A DNA stretch of 22,535 nt from Usnea hakonensis. Lineage: Eukaryota; Ascomycota; Lecanoromycetes; Lecanorales; Parmeliaceae. Of the stretch, positions 1 to 10,554 are shown in pieces; position 1 is the stretch's first letter, and every line of letters begins with the position of its first letter. The notes below the pieces were generated by a model that was not told the DNA's origin, did not search any database, and saw only the letters and a program-made list of their open reading frames with translations. A program made the position numbers and the translations under genes. The stretch is taken from the NCBI GenBank assembly GCA_013423325.1, contig BLJB01000510.1, positions 1-22,535 of the forward strand, in the 5' to 3' direction.

Positions 1-291
1 CGCTAGTATTAACCCCCCTAACCCTAATACTATACGCTATTACTAGGTAGACCTTCTATATTATTCTAGCTAATACGTATTTTTCTATAAGCTAGGACGT
101 ATCCCTTTCTAATTCCTCCTTAATATCTATTATAGTTATTTAAATTAGGAGGTCGCTATTATAAAGATAATATATTATCTCTAATTAGTTAACCTCCCCT
201 TTTTATATTCGCGTATTCTTTAGTTTTCCTAGGATTTCTTCTACTATTTCTTCTATACTCTTCCTATCCTTCTTATCCCTAACCTATATTA

Positions 292-293
292 NN
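292..293. other. Two-base ambiguity (NN)
   Basis: Two N characters interrupt the unknown degenerate element. A similar NN at 22235-22236 is flanked by a duplicated octamer and behaves like a contig join, so this one may also be a short gap marker. Here I cannot see a convincing flanking duplication beyond a few bases. Confidence 0.7.
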
Positions 294-342
294 TATCTCC
301 GTTTTCTCGAATCTTTAGGTTAGATCGTATAGGCTATAGCGC

Positions 343-357
343 GGGGGGGGGGCCCCC
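343..357. other. G10C5 homopolymer pair
   Basis: Ten G are followed directly by five C, in sequence that otherwise has no homopolymer longer than about five outside A/T runs. It lies 50 bases from an NN. It may be a true G-tract inside the degenerate element, or a sequencing or assembly error. Confidence 0.6.
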
Positions 358-673
358 TAGGTATTTTAAATAGATTCCCCTAGCTCTATTTAACGGCCGG
401 GCTATCTTAACGCGTTAGCGTACTAGTCTAGCTCCTAATCTATTCTTTTTTCTACTAACTAGTCTATTTCTCCCTTTCCTATTATAGCTCTATACGTAGT
501 TTCGTAATTATTTCGTTTTAGGTTTTCGCGTACTCTTATATAACTTCTATAGACGCGTTTTCTATTTCTTAGTACTCGTCTAGTACTTACCTAAATAGCG
601 TCTTAAGTATTAGAAGTATTATATCTAGGCCCCCTTCTAATCTTATTAATACTATAGGTATAGTAGTTATATT

Positions 674-814
674 CTATTCTATTTCTACGTCGTTATACCT
701 CTCTTCCTCTAAAGGAGTATCTCCCTCTACGTCTATATCTAGTAGTATCTCTTCCTTCCCTAGTTCCCTACCTATCGTGAATGGCGTCTCTTCATATTGG
801 TTGTTATACTTCAT
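674..814 (-). pseudogene. Residual open 46-codon N-terminus of the unknown element
   Basis: This is the surviving start of the frame described for 1-836: an ATG, 46 sense codons, then a TAG that is probably a mutated CAG. The first third still has CAA, CCA and CAC codons, which are nearly absent elsewhere in the window. It is not expected to make a functional protein. I list it because its codon content marks the unmutated edge of the element and gives the best query for identifying the family. Confidence 0.4.
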
Positions 815-835
815 CTTTTCTCCATATCTAGTAAT

Positions 836-2943
836 TCAAATTTATAGATATTAATAAAGATATAGTTTATAGTCTTAAATATATAATATAGCGATTTATT
901 TAAAATATAACTAATCTTTTAACTAGTTATATCGAATCTATTTTAGAAATAGTAGTAATATAGTTAAAGGTATATATTATAATTATATTTAAAATAGAGA
1001 AATTCTAGAATAATATAATTAAAGGACTAGATATAGTCTATATTTAATATTTAGTTAAATATTATTAGAATTATAAAAAGAACTACTATACTCGTAATAA
1101 ATATAAGGGTAGATTAACGCATAAGCGAAATTCGAGTTATAGCTATAATAATAATAATAAATAATAATATAATAATAGAGATTATAGATACTATAATAAT
1201 TATAATTAAAAGAGTAAGAAGTCTTATAAGTCTTATTAAAATATTAACCCTACTTACTATAATATCGCTAATAAAGATAGTTCGGCTTTTAATTCTAGTA
1301 CTAATTAGGATTATAATAGATATAACTACTTTATTATATCGCTATACTCCCTAAGAACGAAAAGCCGGAATCTTATATTATAGAGACTATTATTATTACT
1401 ATATCTATAGAAACTACTAAACTCCTAATAAGATAGAGTTTAAACTTATATTATTTAATCTATATAATATCTAATTATTTAGTTTTTAAGATATATACTC
1501 TTACTATTAATAAGGATTATCGACTAATTAGAAAAATTAAGGGATCCCTCCGCCTAGTTAATAAAGAAAAAATTAAAATTAAAATTAATATTAATAATTA
1601 ATATTATTTACTAATTTTTAATAATATACTCTATATCTTTAATTTATCTATAAACCTAATTTCTTAGAGTAAGCTAATATAATTAGATTATCTAATAAAA
1701 ATCGTCTCTAGGGAAATCGAGATCGGGGTAAAAAGAATTACTATTTAACTTATTAATAATAATATCTATTAATTTAATATATAGGAGAATAATTTTAAGC
1801 TAAAACTAATTATATTAATCTTAATACTAAAATAAGCCTTTAAATCTTATTTATCCCTAAAGAAGAAATCCCGTTTAGCTATAGTAGCTATTAATTCTAT
1901 AGGAGGCCTAATCGTCTTCTTTATACTTATTAGAAAGCGTTCCTATAGCTCTCGCTATAAGTCTAACTCGAGTATTAGCTCCGTATCTAGTTATAATAGC
2001 TTAGATTTAAAGTTAGCTTTAGATTTAACTTTAGATTTAATTTTATATTTAGATTTAGATTCGAATTCTAACTCTATAATTTCTAATTATAATAATAGAT
2101 TATAGAAGAGATAGAAATATAAGTCTAATTCTAAAACTATAGCTTACTATTATCGCTATCTAGAATACTCTAGGGACGTATAGTAGCTTAAATACTATAG
2201 TATTAATTTATTAAAAGAGGTTATAGATAAGATATCTTATATATTTTATACTATTAAGAAGATATAGTAAATTAGATATATTTCTTATATTCGCTTTAGT
2301 AGATAATATCTAGATCTTATTTATAGTAATCTTAATATAATAGAGAAAACTAAGTTTAATTTTAAATACTTTATTACCTTTTTTAATAATTATATAAAGA
2401 TTTTTAAAGTAGAAATCCTCCGCTCTAAGAATAAGATATTTATTATATTCTATTATTATCTTATATATAATAAAAGAGGAGACTTCTAATATAACTATCT
2501 CTAAATTAATTAGAGTAATAAATATTTTAATTATAAATTTAACCGCTTTCGCGGTAATAGTAATATTATATAAAAGCCTATTATCTCTAGTAACCTTAAA
2601 TAGAATAGCTTCTCTAAGAGACTTAATTAAGACTTAAAAGAATATATCTTTATTATAATAAAGGAGATTAGTCTCTCTATAGAGTATTAGCCTTAACTAA
2701 TAATAGTAGCTAGTTATTTATATAATTATTATTCTATCTAAAGCCGTAAATTAATCTTATATAAAATTAAGACTAGTATCTAATTAAGACTAAAATATCT
2801 TTATTCTATTAACTTCTATAATTAGTATCTTATTTAGAAATCTAGTACTAGCTAAAAAACTAGTTAGAATTATATAATTACTAAAAGCTCTACTAGGCTT
2901 CTAGAATATAAAGGTAATTAAATCTATTAAATATTATTAGAGA
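836..2943 (+). mobile_element. Ty1/Copia copy A, segment 1: gag, protease and integrase (RIPed)
   Basis: Plus-strand Copia polyprotein remnant. An Asn/Tyr/Lys-rich gag C-terminus lies near 1080-1260. The protease region near 1440-1690 ends with a peptide reading NNILYIFNLSINLIS, which matches the conserved Copia stretch that follows the protease active site. The integrase core near 2270-2470 reads FKYFITFFNNY, where the family has FxYFITFxDDY. Integrase C-terminal text resembling a RxLGYEG motif ends at the LINE-D insertion. The matching parts of copy B (minus strand, 16880-19165) align throughout. Stops are TAA/TAG only, at former Gln/Trp codons. The 5' part and 5' LTR lie beyond the unknown element to the left and are not in the window. 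Confidence 0.85.
2930..2943 (+). repeat. Target-site duplication, left copy, of LINE-D
   Basis: AATATTATTAGAGA here is repeated exactly at 3965-3978 on the other side of LINE-D. A 14-bp perfect duplication is the length expected from LINE target-primed reverse transcription. Confidence 0.9.
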
Positions 2944-3964
2944 TTTAATTGATTGTTTTATACGCCTATACTAGCTACTTAATATAAGCTAATAAAGGTA
3001 ACTATAACGCTAAACTAATAGAGCTAGGCGTTAAAGAAACCTAAGGGCAAATCTCTAGATAAAAATTTTAACTAAATAGTACGCTCTCTTTTCTACTATA
3101 CTCTTTAGGAGCCCTAGTATACTACTACGTATTTCTCTACTTTTTTATATCGACTTTTTTATTCTTTAACTTTCGTATCTTTAATTACCCCCGCCTTTAG
3201 AGGCGGGTACGGTTACTTCTTTATACGCTCTTTTTAGACTTAATAGTCTCCTCTACCTTAAGGGATAGTCTTAATTATTAAAGTTATTTACTAGCTAACT
3301 CGAAACTATTTAATTAGTTAAAATTAATTATCTATCTTACTACTATCCGGATCCCTTTAGTTATAGTTAGTATTATCTAGAAATTTTTAGTACCTACTTT
3401 TATAAGTAGCTATAATCTATCCTCCCGTAATCTCGAATAAAAAAGAAGAATATACTTAATATCCTATCTTCTCTATTTATACTTATAATTAAGATTAATA
3501 TTTAGAACCCTTATTCTATTAAAGAATATATTAAGCCCGATTTTACTACTTTTTATTTAGATAATAATCGAGCTCTTAGCCTTTTTTAGTATTTTATAGT
3601 AGTTAAACCTACTATTATATAAGTTCCTTACTTAGATAGGGGTTCTTGTTATAATAGAAATTCTTTATTAATATTTTTTCTATTTTTTAGATCTCCGTTC
3701 TCGGAACTAGTCTTATATTTTTCGTTTAATAATATTAATATTCTAATATTCCTCGACGTCCCTATATAGATTAACCTAGTTCTTCTTTCTTCTTATACTA
3801 GTAGCTACTAGGTCCTAGCTTTTTTCCTTAAGGGCTTTAAGAGCCTAGGCCTCTTTTGTTACCGTAGGTATAGGCCCTCTTTTCCTTTTCCTACCTCTGC
3901 TACCCTAGAAGTACCGGGCGATTCGCTCGTTACCCTCTTTCGTGGCGGGGTGGGTGCCTCGTAG
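2944..3964 (-). mobile_element. LINE-D: 5'-truncated Tad1-clade LINE, minus strand
   Basis: Read on the minus strand, this 1,021-bp insertion is colinear with LINE-1 from about 9196 to its 3' end. It covers the C-terminal part of ORF2 (the basic region after the RT, then the KIGLNxFL-like C-terminal zinc-knuckle region) and the 3' UTR. It ends with the family signature GTAGCTAGYATAGGCGTAT followed by a short CAAT tail; on the plus strand this is seen as the ATTGATTG near 2950. It interrupts the integrase end of Copia A and is bounded by a perfect 14-bp TSD. The ~110 bases at its 5' truncation point (3850-3960) keep several TpG and CpA steps, while the same bases in LINE-1 have none. The truncation is typical of incomplete LINE reverse transcription. 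It encodes nothing functional. Confidence 0.92.
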
Positions 3965-3978
3965 AATATTATTAGAGA
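3965..3978 (+). repeat. Target-site duplication, right copy, of LINE-D
   Basis: Exact 14-base copy of 2930-2943. Copia A sequence resumes directly after it. Confidence 0.9.
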
Positions 3979-4784
3979 ATAATAGAATATTCTATACTTT
4001 ATAAATAATATAGAAAAAGATTCTATCTAAATTCCTATATATTAAATAGCTAAAGCCTCCCCTAGTAGAGGAAATATCGCCACTATTATTAATAATATTA
4101 ACTTAGTCTAGAAAAGGCTTAATATCTATTATCGCGGACTCTTAAATTATTATTATAAAAGATAAACTAGTACTCTTTTCTACTTCTACTTCTAGAGCCT
4201 TTATATCTATATCTTCTACTTCTATAGCTAACTCGCTAATATTAATATCTACTAGTATACTATCGACTCCTAGTTTAAGTATAAGTTCGGAATTATTTAG
4301 ACCTCTTATAAATTATTTTAAACTATAATATTATAATCTTTTACTAGACCTATTAGCCTTACTTATATCTATTATCTAGGAATCCTATAAGCCTAAGAGC
4401 TATAATAAAGTAGTCTCGAATAATAATTCTAATAATAATAACTAGAAAGTAGTTATAAAAGACGAGATTAACTTATTAATAGAAAATAAAATATAGGAAC
4501 TAGTAGATTATTTATTAGATTATAAGCCCCTAAGAGGTAAGTAGATATTTACTCTAAAACGAGGTTCTAAAGAGGAAATTACTTATTATAAGATATATTA
4601 AATAGTACTAGAATACTCTTAATATAAAGATTTAGATTATAATAAAACTTTTATTTTAATTATTAAATCTATAAGCTATAAAGCCTTATTTATTCTTATA
4701 GCGGCTCTAAATTAGGATCTAGAATAGATAAATATTAAGATTTTTTTTTTATATAAAGTAATTAAAGAGGTTATTTATATAATA

Positions 4785-4796
4785 TAATCTATTAGT
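4785..4796 (+). repeat. Target-site duplication, left copy, of LINE-1
   Basis: TAATCTATTAGT recurs at 10227-10238. The eight bases after it resemble the right flank but with two mismatches, so the safe TSD length is 12. Joining the flanks at this TSD restores a continuous Copia RT frame. Confidence 0.8.
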
Positions 4797-4805
4797 ATTA
4801 ATTTG

Positions 4806-6338
4806 ATGGCGACCACGAACAGCGAACACACCCACCAGGGCCCCTACGGGGCTCTAGAGACCTCTAATATAGAGGTTATAACGAGTATAACTAAGAACCA
4901 AGAAGAGGAGTCGGTAGGAGTCGAGGGAGGGTAACGCGATAATAGAGATAACGCGGGAAGAGGAAGTAGATACGTATTAACTATATATATAGATACGATA
5001 AGACAAATAGAGAGGTTAAATAGAGAAGTAGTAAAAGTTATAGAGAGTAGTATAAAATAAAAGGAGAAGGATTACGGGCGTAACTATATTAAGAGGATAG
5101 GCTAGTTAGTTAAGGATATAGTAAAAATCGCGAAAAATATATCTTTCGAGGACCTCGATAGATAGAAATTTAGACTATTTAAGATAGTAATCTAGCTAAT
5201 AGAGGAATACGTAGAGTTAGCTAAAGCTAAGCGGAAAGAGACCCGAAAGTAGGCGGAAAAATAGCTAATTAAAGACTTACCCTTAGCGCTATAATAGTCC
5301 TAGGCCTAAAAGGTAGCTAGTAATACTACTAGGCTACTTATATATAAGTAACTAAACTCGGCGCTACTACCCTTCCGTACCGCGGCGGGAAATATTAATA
5401 AGAAAAGGGTAACGATTAGGATAAAAAGTAAGGAGGAGAGAAAGAAGATTAAGTACGCTATATCGGCGTAGCTTAAGAATATATTCTATAATAGCGGAGC
5501 CTTAGTAAGCTTTATTATTATAGTAAGGTACTCCTATAACGGGGGTATAGTCCTATATATAGCCTTAAGGGAGATAAAGAGGGCGGTAGAGGAGGATACT
5601 AAGATAATCTAGAGAGGTTATCTATTAGCTTATATCCTTAAACCTTCCTTTATAGTAGCTATCGACTTAATAAGAATTAATACGTTCGATAATAAAGACT
5701 AAGGGGCTTATATTAAAAAGCTAAAACGGGAGAATAGTACCCTCTACCTCGGATTAGAGGTAGTAAGGGTAGAATAGCCCCTATTTATATAGATAAAAAA
5801 GATATATAGAGGGACTAAAAAATACTCTATACTCCTAATTAAAACTAAGGGCCCCGAAGGGGTAAATAGACTAATAGTAGAGGGTATAGTAGAGAATAGC
5901 TAGCTACTCTACTATAGAAAATAGGAGGTAGTAAGCGGACTAAAATAGTACTATCGATACTAGTAGTACGGCTACTTTTAGAGATCGTACTAGAGACCGG
6001 AAAAGTATAGACGCTACGTAGGAGCCTACTTTACTAAGGATTACTAAGGCTAAGGGTAGAGACGCTACGTAGTCTACTAAAATAATTATAAGGTATAGAG
6101 CTCGGTCTACTAGGTCCGCTAACGTAAGATAGAACGCCTTAAATAGAAGAGGGAGAATACTCCTAAATAGTATAAGGAGCCCTTAGTAATAATCTAATCT
6201 ACCTCGGCTCTAATCTAAATAGAGGATAGATAGAAGATAGTATTTCTAAAAAGGAAGAGGCTAGAAGAAATCTTAAATAACTAATAATTAAGAAGGGTAG
6301 AAAGGCTACCTAAGATATTAAAAAGAGAACCGGGGTAG
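4806..6338 (+). pseudogene. LINE-1 ORF1 (gag-like, three CCHC knuckles), RIP-inactivated
   Basis: ATG at 4806 opens 40 intact codons (MATTNSEHTHQGPYGALETS...) that still use CAC, CAG and CAA; after these the frame meets TAA/TAG repeatedly. Read through, it encodes a charged N-terminal half and, from about codon 382, a Tad-type knuckle array. Knuckle 1 has the spacing CX2CX4HX4C at codons 382, 385, 390 and 395, with every Cys and His now Tyr. Knuckles 2 and 3 (CX2CX3HX4C and a similar one) follow at about 6006-6120. This protein normally binds the element RNA and packages it for reverse transcription. The end is uncertain: TAG at 6336 is chosen because it gives about 510 codons, as in LINE-C ORF1. 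It overlaps or abuts ORF2. Confidence 0.82.
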
Positions 6339-6354
6339 ATATATCTAATCTAGT

Positions 6355-9300
6355 TTAGAGGGAGAACCGGCTTTTAGGATATAGTTAACGCGATTAATAT
6401 AACCTAGATACTAAGTATAATAGATACTAGTCTTAATAATTCGGATTTTAATATCTATATTAATAAGTAGGGATAGTATATTAAAGGTCTTATAATATAA
6501 CGTATAGAAGTCGAAAGATAGAGTACTAGTACCGCTCCTTAAAGAGCGGGAAGTATAAAATTTTAATATATTAGTAATCTAGGAACCGAGCTATAATACG
6601 TTTAATAGATCAATATATAATCTAGACTCTAGTAGGTTCCTACTAGCTTATAAATTAGGCCCAGATATACGGATATACTTTTATATTAATAAAAGGATAG
6701 ATCTAACTAACTAGGAGATTAGATACTAAGGAGGCAACTTTTACTCCCTTAGATTAAGTATTAAATAAGATAGTAGAGATAAAGAAGAGTATACTCCTCC
6801 TCGGCCCCCTACTTAAGAACTAATCCTCTAGGTATATAATATATATAACTAGTCACCAGTATTAATAGAGATAGCGATAGCCTCTCTAGTACTAGTATCT
6901 TTAGAATAAACCTTAGAGGAGAAAGGCGAATATATAGCTCTCGAAGACTTTAATCTTTACTACCCTAGATAGAATAATAAAGGGCGATATACGTACTATA
7001 AAATAGCTAATAGACTTATCGAAGTTATCTAAGTTAAGGAAATAACTTTAGGGCTACTAAGCGACTTAGCTATATAGAAATCCTAGGGCTAGAAGTTAGC
7101 TATCGACCTAGTCTTCCTAATATCGACTACCTACTAGGCTATAGTCCGTTATATCCTAAGAGAAGATCTAGGATACGCGTCTAACTATATACTAGTAGTA
7201 ACGGAACTAGAATAATAATAGAAAGAGATACTAATAAGAAAGTAACAGCTATAGAAGAAATTAGCCGAAAAAGATACTACCTCTAAGGTAGCTAGGGGTA
7301 ATAGTACCCTATAAAGTACTCTCTCTAGGAGGCCTATAAAAACGGAGGAGGAGGTAGACGCCTTTATAGGGACTATAAACTAAGGTTTCTAGAAGATAAT
7401 AGAGAACTATATACTATAGATAGAGCCTATAACTAACTCGAAATTATACTAGAATATAGATTATATAAGAGTTACTAAGGCGGTTAAACTTAGGCTAAAA
7501 GAGTACTATCGACTCCGAAATAAGTAGTTAATTAAGGAACTTTAGGAGGCTAAAAGAGAGAAGGTAAAGATTATATATAAAACCCGTATACTCTATTAGC
7601 GCGAGGGAGTATATAAAGCATCTCTAAGAAAAGACGGAATCTAGAAGCTTACCCGATAGGGAAGAGAGTAGAGTATAGCTCTAAAACCCTTACTATAATT
7701 CCTAGCTATTCTAGACCGAAGAGGAATAAAATAGTCTAGATTTAAAGATAAGATCGATACTCTAAGAAGAGTACTATTTCTACCTACTTTAATAATCGAT
7801 CTAGGGGATATTCTAGGTACCTAATATCTAACTCTAGTACCTATAGGGGATAGGATTAATAGAGACGAGGTACTAAAAGTAATTATATACCTAGCGGTAA
7901 ATAAAGCCCTAGGCGTCTCGGGAATCCCTAACCGGTTTCTAAAGAGTATAGCCTTATATATTATAGACTCTCTTACTAGACTCTTCTAAGCCTACTTTAA
8001 CTTAGGATACTATCCGAAAATCTTTAAGGAGGCTAATACGGTAATATTAAAAAAGTCGAATAAGCCCGACTACTCGAAATTTAAGATATACTAACTAATA
8101 GTCTTACTCGATACCCTAGATAAAGCGCTAGAAACGATAATCTCGAAATGGCTAGTAGGACTAATAGAAAGATATAGTCTCCTCCCTTAATAGTAAATAG
8201 GAGCGAGAAAAGATAGATTAGTAGAAATAGTACTAGAATCGCTAATAGAAGTAGTTTATATCCTATAGAACTATAATATTATTAATAATAGGAAAGTCGC
8301 TAGCCTACTTTTACTAGATATCGTAGGTACCTTCGATAACGTCTTATATAAGAGGCTCCTCTATAATCTAAGGGAAAGGAGAGTCCTAGAAAAGATAGTA
8401 AGATAGATATCTAGCTTCCTTATAGATAGAGCGATATCTATAATATTAGGGGGCTAGACGAGCATAATAGAGGTAGTAGAGACGGGTATTCTTTAGGGAT
8501 TACTAATCTCCCCCGTACTATTTCTCTTCTTTAATGCCCCTCTAATTAAATAATATATAAGGGCCGCTCTCCCTATCTAGATAGGAGGTTTTGTTAATAA
8601 TATTTATCTACTAGTATATAGCGGAAGTATAGAAAATAATTATAGAGTACTATATAAGGCCTATAATATCTATCTTAGATAGGCTAAGATATATAGGGTA
8701 ATATTCGCCCCTAAAAAATACGAGCTAGTATACCTTATAAGGAGCCTAAAGAAATTTAATATAGAGGTATCCTTAGACTTCGAGGAAGTAAAAATAGACC
8801 CTAGCCCGAATATTAGAGTACTAGACTTATATATAGATACTAAACTCCGATAGGGACTATATATTACCTAGCTAACGGCCTATACCGTAGGATAGAAATA
8901 AGCCCTAGAATACTTTACTGGCTTAATATAGGGAGCGATATTCGCTAGGTATTATATAATATATAGTATAGTTATACGCCTGATATTAATATTCGTAGTA
9001 CCGATCTAGTACTATCCTCGCGGGACTAAGGGATTCTCTCGGAAGCCCTCCGAGAAGCTGGCTAAGATATAAAACGAGTATCTCCGTAAAGTAACCGGGG
9101 TATATAGGGCTATACCTATCCTAGTTCTAGAGGCGGAAATATTAATACCCCTACTAGAATATTAGCTAGATAAGCTAGTACTATAATATTAGGCCCTACG
9201 AGGTACCTATACCGCTATAAGAGAGGGTAACGAACGAATTATCTAACGCCTCTAGGCTAATAGAGGTAGAAGGAGGAAGCTAAGGCCTATACCTATAGCG

Positions 9301-9963
9301 GAAAAGGAAGCCTAGGCTCTTAAGGCCCTAAAAGAAAAGAGCTAGGACTAAGCGGCTACTAATATAAGAAGAAAGAAGGGATAGATTAATCTATTTAGAA
9401 ATATCGAGGAATATTAGAGTATTAATATTATAAGATAAAAAATATAAGACTAGTTCTATAATCGGAGATCGAGGAAATAGAAAAAATACTAATAAGGGAC
9501 TCTAAGTATAATAAGAACCCCCGCTTAGATAGGAGGCTTATACGATAGGAGGTTCGATTATTATAGGATATTAAGGAAAGCTAAGAGCTCGGTCGCTATC
9601 TAGATAAAGAGTAGTAAAATCGGACTTAATATATTCCTTAATAGAATAAGGGTATTAGGGATTAACCCTAACTATATATATAGATAGAGAAAGTAGGATA
9701 TTAAATATATTCTTCTCTTCTATCTAGAATTATATAGAAATAGACTACGGCTATTTATAGAGATAGGTACCGGGGATTTCTAGATAATACTAACTACGAT
9801 TAAAGGGATTCGGATAGCGGTAAGATAGATAATTAATTTAGACTAGTTAAATAGCTTCGAGCTAGCTAGCGAATAACTTTAATAGTTAAGACTACCCCTT
9901 AGGGTAGAGGAGACTACTAAGTCTAAAAAGGGCGTACGAAAAAAAGACTATACCGGCCCTTAA
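6355..9963 (+). pseudogene. LINE-1 ORF2 (endonuclease-reverse transcriptase), RIP-inactivated
   Basis: One unbroken frame, about 1,200 codons with stops read through. The endonuclease opens near 6480 with SILKVLQYNV and NFNILVIQEPSYN (family: N x Q G ... Q E P); the active-site block reads EDFNLYYPR at 6943-6970 (family GDFNxHH). The RT covers about 7860-8700: NKALGVSGIPNRFLK, LLLLDIVGTFDNV (family LDxxGAFDxV), GLLISPVLFLFF (family QGSPLSPxLF), and GFVNNIYLLV at about 8585, which was FVDD, so both catalytic Asp are lost. A C-terminal region near 9600-9830 reads KIGLNIFLNR..., followed by a decayed Cys/His knuckle. The protein nicks DNA and copies its own RNA at the nick. The start codon cannot be placed; the stop at 9961 is assumed. 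Confidence 0.88.
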
Positions 9964-10226
9964 GGGCCGAGGCGGTTAAGGGAAATAAATATAGAGATTA
10001 GAAGAGTCGAGGTATAGAAGAAGAAAGATACGTAGTAGTATATTAGGACTCCTTAAGAGTATAGTAGAAGGAAAACGTATTATTTAGTTAGAGTTTTTAT
10101 CTAGGGGTTCGCCCTTAGATTTCTTCGACGCCTAGCTCTACTAGCTTAGTAATAATAGTACCCTTATTAGCTTATATTAAGTAGCTAGTATAGGCGTATA
10201 ATACAATTAATCAATCAATTAATCAA
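9964..10226 (+). other. LINE-1 3' UTR and CAAT-type tail
   Basis: About 200 bases (10010-10206) are shared with LINE-2 and LINE-D and end in GTAGCTAGYATAGGCGTAT, then a tail of CAAT and TAAT units. The tail is not poly(A). The shared block is the part a LINE reverse transcriptase would recognise to prime synthesis. TSD sequence follows directly. Confidence 0.85.
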
Positions 10227-10238
10227 TAATCTATTAGT
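10227..10238 (+). repeat. Target-site duplication, right copy, of LINE-1
   Basis: Exact 12-base copy of 4785-4796, immediately after the CAAT-type tail. Confidence 0.8.
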
Positions 10239-10325
10239 TTTAAATTAAAGTAATACTCTAATAAGGTCTATAAACTTAATAAGACCTTATATAGTTTAAA
10301 GTAATTCCTTTAAATATAATATAAT

Positions 10326-10338
10326 ATCTTTTTCGATT
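10326..10338 (+). repeat. Target-site duplication, left copy, of LINE-2
   Basis: ATCTTTTTCGATT is repeated exactly at 11403-11415. It is a 13-bp perfect duplication inside the Copia RT frame. Confidence 0.9.
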
Positions 10339-10554
10339 GGCCGGCGACGAGATCCAGCTGTACGTGCTGCCGGCTACGAACCTGCTACTACCGTACGCGA
10401 TATAAAGGTTACTATCGTTCTACCGCGCGATATGAAAGTTGCTATCGTACGCGGTTTAGTAGAGCTAAGAGGTCTTACCCCGAAGGACGCGATACGTAGA
10501 GGATTAAGCGAATAAGAAGAGGATAACGAACAACCGTCAATATTATACTATTAA
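10339..10554 (+). pseudogene. Captured coding fragment in LINE-2, with an in-frame decapeptide repeat
   Basis: Frame 1 from the element edge is open for 58 codons to a TAA at 10513 (probably a former CAA), then open again to a TAA TAG pair at 10552-10557. The conceptual peptide includes RDIKVTIVLP followed at once by RDMKVAIVRG, an in-frame 10-residue repeat, then a short basic and acidic tail. It has no start codon, so it would be the C-terminal part of a longer protein. I do not recognise the family. The in-frame repeat period and the open frame argue for coding origin. It could come from a host transcript, another repeat, or an unsampled LINE. Confidence 0.5.
10396..10448 (+). repeat. Two-unit 30-bp tandem repeat
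   Basis: Copies at 10396-10418 and 10426-10448 match at 20 of 23 positions with a period of 30 bases. All three differences are G/A transitions, and each copy carries some of the A forms. This is what independent RIP hits on two once-identical units would leave. Confidence 0.8.

Larger units (their letters stand above)
1..836 (-). pseudogene. RIP-degenerated minus-strand reading frame, class unknown (possible retroelement ORF1/gag)
   Basis: Read on the minus strand, a 46-codon open frame begins with ATG at 814 and ends at TAG 676-674. It starts MKYNNQYEETPFTIGREL and is rich in Glu and Asp. If TAG/TAA are read as former Gln codons the frame continues well past 560, with a charged, coiled-coil-like composition. 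The element's 5' edge lies between about 814 and 838, where sequence homologous to Copia copy B begins. The first 60 bases of the frame keep CpA and TpG; the remaining 777 bases have none. I see no zinc knuckle, RT or integrase motif, so I cannot assign it. An ORF1 or gag of a third retroelement, cut off by the window start, is the likeliest reading. That it is a decayed element is fairly sure; its identity is open. Confidence 0.45.
3965..4796 (+). mobile_element. Ty1/Copia copy A, segment 2: Ser/Thr-rich linker and RT N-terminal half
   Basis: The frame resumes after LINE-D. A linker near 4150-4290, rich in Ser, Thr and Ile codons, is followed from about 4440 by the start of the Copia reverse transcriptase: a stretch reading KPLRGKQIFTLKRGSK (with RIP stops read as Gln), matching the family's P.G.KWVFKxKxx block, then SYKALFILIAALN and NIKIFFLYK, matching the xxDVxTAFLxG block. 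The two Asp of that block have been altered (GAT to AAT). LINE-1 interrupts the frame immediately after. The homologous minus-strand segment of copy B is 15980-16830. Confidence 0.88.
4797..10226 (+). mobile_element. LINE-1: near-full-length Tad1-clade non-LTR retrotransposon (RIPed)
   Basis: A 5.4-kb insertion into the Copia A RT, bounded by a 12-bp TSD. It holds an ORF1 with three CCHC zinc knuckles and an ORF2 with an apurinic-type endonuclease, a reverse transcriptase and a C-terminal Cys/His region, then a ~240-bp 3' UTR and a tail of CAAT/TAAT repeats. ORF order, knuckle number and the 5.4-kb size fit fungal Tad1-like elements. ORF1 starts nine bases after the 5' edge, so there is almost no 5' UTR; either the element is slightly 5' truncated or its leader is very short. 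No frameshift was found in ORF2 from the endonuclease to its end: the decay is entirely base substitution, all explicable as C-to-T or G-to-A. Confidence 0.92.
10227..10338 (+). mobile_element. Ty1/Copia copy A, segment 3: RT middle
   Basis: This 112-bp slice of the Copia RT between two LINE insertions reads SNKVYKLNKTLYSLKQ (stop read as Gln), the KVxKLxKALYGLKQSP block found just before the catalytic box. It links segment 2 to segment 4 in frame once the LINEs and duplicate target sites are removed. Confidence 0.88.

Noticed and set aside
4900..9960. Many in-frame interruptions taken as introns
   Set aside because: Frames continue across every stop without a shift, and no GT...AG boundaries are needed. 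GT-AG pairs occur by chance.
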